From Solirubrobacterales bacterium (GTDB taxonomy: Bacteria; Actinomycetota; Thermoleophilia; Solirubrobacterales; Solirubrobacteraceae), in NCBI GenBank assembly GCA_013815355.1, contig JACDGG010000007.1, positions 1 to 39,848 of the forward strand: DNA of 39,848 bases, given 5' to 3'. Position 1 is the first letter of the stretch; the number at the start of each line of letters is the position of its first letter. Below are positions 35,542-39,848 of this stretch, in pieces. The position numbers and the translations under genes are program-made. The notes beneath the pieces were generated by a model, which did not search any database, was not told where the DNA came from, and worked only from the letters and a program-made list of their open reading frames with translations.

Positions 35542-37296
35542 TCAGGTGATTTGGTAGAGCGGCCCATCGCCGCCCTCGGGCGTCGTCAGGCGCCCGCCCT
35601 TGGCCGTGATCGCCCCGCACTGCACGCAGTTGGTGTAGTTGACGATCACGTCGACATCCCCTGATTGATCCCCACCCTCCCCGTCGTCGGGGATCTCATA
35701 GACCCCGGCGGGACACATCCAGCGCCATGTCTCTGCGATCTCTCGCGGTACGTGTTTCTGAACGCGGATGTGGTTGGGCGCATCATCGCGGGTCGCGTTG
35801 CCGGTGATGAAGACCGAGGAGAGCTTGTCGAAGGTGTACTTGCCGTCGGGCTTGGGATAGCCCTCCTTGGTCTTGCCGATGAACATGCCCCTGGCGTCGT
35901 TGCGGTGCCAGGAGAGCCGGCCGGGGGGCAGCTTGCCTTTCGTCGCGATCGCGAGGTTGACAAGCGGCGCGCCGAGCACGAAGCCTTTCTGGAAGGGCTG
36001 GCGCGTGTTGCGCTCCTGGTAGAGCTCCTTGCCGACACACGACTCTTCGATCGCCTGTTCGTAGGACTCGAAGGAGGACTCCCCGCGCACGAGCGCCGCG
36101 TAGATCGACTCGGCCGCCAGCTTGCCCGACATCACGGAGTGGTGCACGCCCTTCAGCGCGACCGTGTCGACCATGCCGGCGGCGTCTCCGACCAGCACCG
36201 CGCCGGGCATCGAGAGCTTCGGCATCGACCAGAATCCTCCGCCGGGAAGCGCCTTGGCGCCCCAGGCGACGCGCTCGCCACCCTCGAGGATGCCTTTCAC
36301 GAGCGGGTGCATCTTGAACTGCTGCAGCAGGTCGTGTGCGGAGGTCGTGGCGTCGGCGTACTCGAGATCGATCACGAAGCCGATGCTGACGAGGTCCTCG
36401 CCGGTCTTCTCGTCCTTCATCGGATACAGCCACGTGCCGCCGATCTGCCCGTACTTTGCCGACAGCTTCAGCGGCCACGGCCCGATCGTGTGGATCACGC
36501 GATCGAGGGGCGTTGAGACCTTCCAGACCTCCTTGACGCCGAGCTCCCAGACCTGCGGTTCGCGACCGTCGGCAAGGTCGAACTCCTTGATCGCCGCGCC
36601 GGTGATGTGTCCCCAGCAGCCCTCGGCGAGCACGGTGGCGTGCGCCTTGATGTCGGTGCCCGGCTCGAAGTTTCCGAGCGGCTGGCCGTCCTTGCCGCGC
36701 CCCTTGTCGCCGGAGCGCACGCCCACGACGCGACCGTCCTCGACGATCAGCTGCGTCGCCGATGTCTCGGTGAGCACGTAGGCGCCGCGCTCTTCGGCCT
36801 GGCGCTGCTGGAAGCGCGCCATCGAGGAGACAGAGATCACCTCGTTGCCGTGGTTCTTGAAGTTGGGTGGCGTCGGGATGCGGATCTTCGTCCTGGCCGA
36901 GGGCGTCATGTAGACCGCCTCCTTGGTGACCTCGCCGTAGGCAAAGCCCTCCTTGCGCCAGTCCTCGCGGCTCAGCTCAGGAAACAGCTCCTGCAGCGGG
37001 CCAGGGCGCATGACCGCGCCTGAGAGGTTGTGTCCGCCGCAGGTCTTCGCCTTCTCGATGACCGCCACGGGCACTTCCCCGAGGCGCTCCATCGTCTCGG
37101 GATCCTCGCCCAGCAGCTGCAGCAGACGGTTGGCGCAGGACAGTCCGGCGGTGCCGCCGCCGACAATCGCGACGCCGACCTCGATCAACTCGTCCTCGGC
37201 GTCGAGGCCGCGCTTGATGAACTCCTTGCGCGAGTCGACCGGTGGCGGGAAGGCCGCGGGCGCGACCTTCCCCTCTGCGGAGCCGTTACTGGACAT
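35542..37296 (-). CDS. Electron-transfer flavoprotein dehydrogenase (ETF-QO/FixC-like)
   Basis: A 584-residue enzyme that passes electrons from ETF to the quinone pool. FAD site VAIVGGGTAGLSCANRLL (about 42-59), GGHNLSGAVM, and GDAAGMVDTVALKGVHHSVMSGKLAAE are typical. The C-terminal ferredoxin-like part has CPAGVYE (Cys528) and NCVQC (Cys557, Cys560). Family members have a fourth ligand at C-x2-C-x2-C, but here position 563 is Ile. AGGAGG is seven bases before the ATG. It lies 61 bp after etfA in one operon. Confidence 0.93.
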   Translation of the reverse strand: MSSNGSAEGKVAPAAFPPPVDSRKEFIKRGLDAEDELIEVGVAIVGGGTAGLSCANRLLQLLGEDPETMERLGEVPVAVIEKAKTCGGHNLSGAVMRPGPLQELFPELSREDWRKEGFAYGEVTKEAVYMTPSARTKIRIPTPPNFKNHGNEVISVSSMARFQQRQAEERGAYVLTETSATQLIVEDGRVVGVRSGDKGRGKDGQPLGNFEPGTDIKAHATVLAEGCWGHITGAAIKEFDLADGREPQVWELGVKEVWKVSTPLDRVIHTIGPWPLKLSAKYGQIGGTWLYPMKDEKTGEDLVSIGFVIDLEYADATTSAHDLLQQFKMHPLVKGILEGGERVAWGAKALPGGGFWSMPKLSMPGAVLVGDAAGMVDTVALKGVHHSVMSGKLAAESIYAALVRGESSFESYEQAIEESCVGKELYQERNTRQPFQKGFVLGAPLVNLAIATKGKLPPGRLSWHRNDARGMFIGKTKEGYPKPDGKYTFDKLSSVFITGNATRDDAPNHIRVQKHVPREIAETWRWMCPAGVYEIPDDGEGGDQSGDVDVIVNYTNCVQCGAITAKGGRLTTPEGGDGPLYQIT

Positions 37297-37357
37297 CGCC
37301 AGACCTCCTGCGCTCGGTGGGCCGATTCAGTGCGGGTGCAGCGGCTCCCCTCATCCT

Positions 37358-38338
37358 CTAGCTGCCCTTCTTCGCCTTCACAGCCTCAGTGAGCTTGGGA
37401 AGGATCTTGTTGAGGTCTCCGACGATGCCGAGGTCGGAGAATTCGAAGATCGGCGCGTTCGCATCCTTGTTGATCGCGACGATGTTCTCCGAGGCCTGCA
37501 TGCCGACCTTGTGCTGGATCGCGCCCGAGATGCCGGCCGCGAGATACAGCTTCGGAGCGACCGTCTTGCCCGTCTGGCCGATCTGCGCCGCGTAGGGGTA
37601 CCAGCCCGCATCGACGACCGCACGGGTCGCCGCGACGGCGCTGTTGCCGCCGAAGGCCTTGGCCAGATCCTCGGCGAGCTCGAAGCCCTCCGCCTTGCCG
37701 AGACCGCGACCGCCCGCGATCAGGATGTTCGCGCCCTCGATGTCGACGTCGGCGCCGCGCTGTTCTCCGCGCGTGAGCATCGTCGCCTGCGAGGCGTGCG
37801 CGCTCAGCTCGAAGCTGAGCTGCTCGACGGGAGCGTCCCCGCCACCGCTCTGCTTGATCTCAAACGCATTCAGCCGTCCGATGATGATGCCGACATCGGA
37901 GCGGTACTTGATCTCTGAGATCGCCGAGTCGCCGAGGATCGGGCGCTCTGCGATCAGCTCGCCGCCCTCCGCACGCACCGCCGTGATCTCCATCGCCACA
38001 CCGGCGCCGAGACGCGCCGCGAGACCCGCGCCGATCTCGAAGCCGAGCAGTCCGCCGCCGAACAGCGCGTAGGAGTAGCCGCCGTCGGTGATCGCCTTGG
38101 CCATCGCGTCGACCAGCGGCTGGGCCAGGCCCTCGGGACCCTCGGCGACGAGCACCTTCTTGGCGCCGTAGTTGCCGAGCGAGGCGGCCAGATCCTGCGA
38201 GACGTTCTCGCCGAGCAGGATCGCGTGGGCCTCGCCGCCCAGTTCGGCGGCGAGCTTGGCGCCCTCGGAGACGGCGCCAAGCGAGTTCTTGTTGATCGCG
38301 CCGTCGTAGTGCAGCGCGTAAACCAGGATGTTCGCCAT
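37358..38338 (-). CDS. etfA: Electron transfer flavoprotein subunit alpha
   Basis: A 326-residue protein. The C-terminal FAD domain has [54 protein letters not shown] and [20 protein letters not shown]. It accepts electrons from acyl-CoA dehydrogenases as a heterodimer with EtfB. Its ATG lies one base after the etfB stop (TGAGATG). Confidence 0.97.
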   Translation of the reverse strand: MANILVYALHYDGAINKNSLGAVSEGAKLAAELGGEAHAILLGENVSQDLAASLGNYGAKKVLVAEGPEGLAQPLVDAMAKAITDGGYSYALFGGGLLGFEIGAGLAARLGAGVAMEITAVRAEGGELIAERPILGDSAISEIKYRSDVGIIIGRLNAFEIKQSGGGDAPVEQLSFELSAHASQATMLTRGEQRGADVDIEGANILIAGGRGLGKAEGFELAEDLAKAFGGNSAVAATRAVVDAGWYPYAAQIGQTGKTVAPKLYLAAGISGAIQHKVGMQASENIVAINKDANAPIFEFSDLGIVGDLNKILPKLTEAVKAKKGS

Positions 38339-38339
38339 C

Positions 38340-39131
38340 TCAGATCAGCTTCCTCTCGTCGAGCCAGGCGATGATTTTTTCGACCGTCTCGCCGGTGTCC
38401 TCGTCCTCGATGATCTCGCCGGCGGCCTTCGCCGGCGGCGCCTTCGCGGCGACCCACTGCGCGGCGGAGTTCTCGCCACCGACCTTCGAGGCGTCGATCT
38501 CCGCGTCGGCGGCCGTGATGCTGTCGAGCGGCTTCTTCTTGGCGCCCATGATCGCCTTCAGCGACGGGTAGCGCGGCTCGTTGATCGCGTCACCAACCGA
38601 GATCACGGCGGGCAGCTTGATCTGGACCGTGTCGTAGCCGTACTCGGCCTGACGCTCGCAACGCAGCGCGTCGGACTCGACGTCCATCTTGATCACCTGC
38701 GTCAGCGAGGGCATGCCCAGGTGCTCGGCCACAACCGCGCCGATCGTGTAGCACTCGCCGTCGTCTGACTGCTGGCCGAGCAGCACCAGGTCGGGGCTCT
38801 CGCGCTGCAGTGTCTTTGCCAGCGCGTAGCCGGTGGCCGCCACGTCGGAGCCGGCGACGACGGCGTCTGAGAGGTGCACAGAGCGGTCCGCGCCCAGCGA
38901 GACGGCCTTGTGCAGCGCGCGCACTGCGCTTTCGGGGCCCATCGTCACGGCGACGATCTCCTCGACGGGCACCGCGCCGCCCTCCTTGATCTGCATCGCA
39001 GCCTCGATGGCGTGCGTGTCATACGGGTTGAGGTTCTTCTCCCCGCTGCGGTCCATACGCCCCGTCGATGGGTCGATCCGCTTCTCGACGGCGGCGTCCG
39101 GGACCTCCTTCACCAGGACGCATATCTTCAT
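38340..39131 (-). CDS. etfB: Electron transfer flavoprotein subunit beta
   Basis: A 263-residue protein: ICVLVKEVPDAAV, LNPYDTHAIEAAMQIKE, VTMGPESAVRALHKAVSLGADRSVHLSD and VVAEHLGMPSLTQV, with an Asp-Gly-Glu stretch at GQQSDDGECYTIGA for AMP binding. AAGGAG lies 12 bases upstream. A palindrome sits 54 bp before the ATG. Confidence 0.97.
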   Translation of the reverse strand: MKICVLVKEVPDAAVEKRIDPSTGRMDRSGEKNLNPYDTHAIEAAMQIKEGGAVPVEEIVAVTMGPESAVRALHKAVSLGADRSVHLSDAVVAGSDVAATGYALAKTLQRESPDLVLLGQQSDDGECYTIGAVVAEHLGMPSLTQVIKMDVESDALRCERQAEYGYDTVQIKLPAVISVGDAINEPRYPSLKAIMGAKKKPLDSITAADAEIDASKVGGENSAAQWVAAKAPPAKAAGEIIEDEDTGETVEKIIAWLDERKLI

Positions 39132-39184
39132 GTCTTCAGGCTTCTCCTTGGGGTCTGTTGAGTGCGATCCTACCGCTTTCAGCG

Positions 39185-39200
39185 GTTGACTGACGAGTCA
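39185..39200. promoter_or_regulatory. 16-bp inverted repeat upstream of etfB
   Basis: TTGACT-GACG-AGTCAA begins 2 bp after the mutase-subunit stop. A second hairpin CCGCT-TTC-AGCGG (39173-39185) adjoins it, and a TAGGAT -10-like hexamer (39172-39167) follows. It may be an operator for the etf operon or a terminator of the upstream gene. Confidence 0.4.
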
Positions 39201-39201
39201 A

Positions 39202-39633
39202 TCAGCTGATCGGCGCGCGTCCGCCGGTGGCGCCGCGGATGAAGTCCACGATCGCCTGCGTGGGCGCACCGGGCGTGAACACCTCGGCTACGCCGAGACG
39301 CTTGAGCTCGGGGATGTCCTCTGCCGGGATCGTGCCGCCGACGGTGATCACGACGTCGTCGACGCCCTGCTCGTGCAACAGCTCCACGACGCGCGGCACG
39401 AGCGTCATGTGCGCGCCGGAGAGGATCGAGAGCCCGACCGCGTCGGCGTCCTCCTGGATCACCGTCTCGACGATCTGCTCGGGCGTCTGATGCAGGCCGG
39501 TGTAGATGACCTCCATGCCCGCGTCGCGCAGGGCGCGCGCGATGATCTTGGCGCCGCGGTCGTGGCCGTCCAGGCCAGGCTTGGCGACGACGACTCGAAT
39601 CTTGCTCCTGGTGCTTGCGGCGGTTGATGCCAT
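39202..39633 (-). CDS. Methylmalonyl-CoA mutase-type B12-binding subunit
   Basis: A 143-residue stand-alone cobalamin-binding domain. [33 protein letters not shown] carries the DxHxxG motif (Asp22, His24, Gly27), followed by SILSGAH and VGGTIP. It pairs with a separate catalytic mutase subunit (methylmalonyl-, isobutyryl- or ethylmalonyl-CoA mutase), which is not in the window. Neighbouring etf genes fit acyl-CoA metabolism. Confidence 0.93.
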   Translation of the reverse strand: MASTAASTRSKIRVVVAKPGLDGHDRGAKIIARALRDAGMEVIYTGLHQTPEQIVETVIQEDADAVGLSILSGAHMTLVPRVVELLHEQGVDDVVITVGGTIPAEDIPELKRLGVAEVFTPGAPTQAIVDFIRGATGGRAPIS

Positions 39634-39848
39634 CAGCGCGACACGCTCTCTCGCTCGTTGGACTCTTCGCGGAAGCGACCGCGAGCGCGAACCTTACGCG
39701 CTCACCGCCGGCCTGGCCAGCAACGCAGCCGGACCGGGCGGGCTCCCGTCATCGCCGCCGCCGGCGCGATCCCTCACCGCCGCGACGGCGCGAGGCCCGC
39801 GATTGTAGGGTGCGCGGCGCCTGCGTGGCGATCCGCCCGGCCGAGCGC
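39634..39848. other. Region upstream of the B12-binding subunit, no gene seen
   Basis: About 215 bp to the window edge, GC-rich. I found no frame with recognisable protein sequence and no clear promoter or RNA. Confidence 0.35.

Overview
The window is about 40 kb of very GC-rich DNA, roughly 70% GC outside one island. It reads like chromosome from a high-GC Gram-positive bacterium. Gene order (rpmE, DUF1385, prfA, prmC, sua5, glyA, wecA-like, then atpI-like and atpBEFHAGDC), leaderless-type promoters and family content suggest a deep actinobacterial lineage such as Thermoleophilia/Solirubrobacterales. That placement is inference; no rRNA gene or other taxonomic marker is present.

Layout. 1-2003 (minus): a MoxR-type AAA ATPase followed by a DUF58 protein cut by the window edge. 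2132-3491: a short hibernation factor (minus) and a CtaG-like oxidase assembly protein (plus). 3627-6676: a lower-GC island bounded by imperfect 34-bp inverted repeats. It holds a frameshifted IS1595-type transposase and six small cargo genes (XRE, ribbon-helix-helix, DUF3467, HicB, HicA and an unknown 72-residue protein), and looks like a transporter IS that carried a toxin-antitoxin module in. 6725-12864 (minus): nucleotide-sugar genes (two sugar nucleotidyltransferases, a phosphoglucose/phosphomannose isomerase, UDP-glucose dehydrogenase) and ahcY, which is preceded by a SAH riboswitch.

12907-20102 (minus): the whole F1Fo ATP synthase operon with an AtpI-like gene. 20495-26470: an envelope-biogenesis block on alternating strands (PAP2 lipid phosphatase, NodB deacetylase, DMT transporter, an unusual glycosyltransferase fused to a degenerate deacetylase-like domain, a GT-C mannosyltransferase-like protein). 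26246-31601 (minus): a WecA/MraY-like transferase, glyA behind a ZTP riboswitch, sua5, prmC, prfA. 31642-33479: an FMN reductase and a YceI protein, with a divergent TetR gene and two matching operators. 33482-34868 (minus): DUF1385 and rpmE. 34945-35469: a secreted protein of unknown function. 35542-39633 (minus): ETF dehydrogenase, etfA, etfB and a B12-binding mutase subunit, which together fit acyl-CoA/branched-chain catabolism feeding the quinone pool.

Most noteworthy: the TIR-bounded element with its overlapping cargo genes; two riboswitches (SAH and ZTP); the glycosyltransferase/pseudo-deacetylase fusion; an ETF dehydrogenase lacking one expected cluster cysteine; a sugar nucleotidyltransferase that may start at AUC; and two long antiparallel 3' overlaps.
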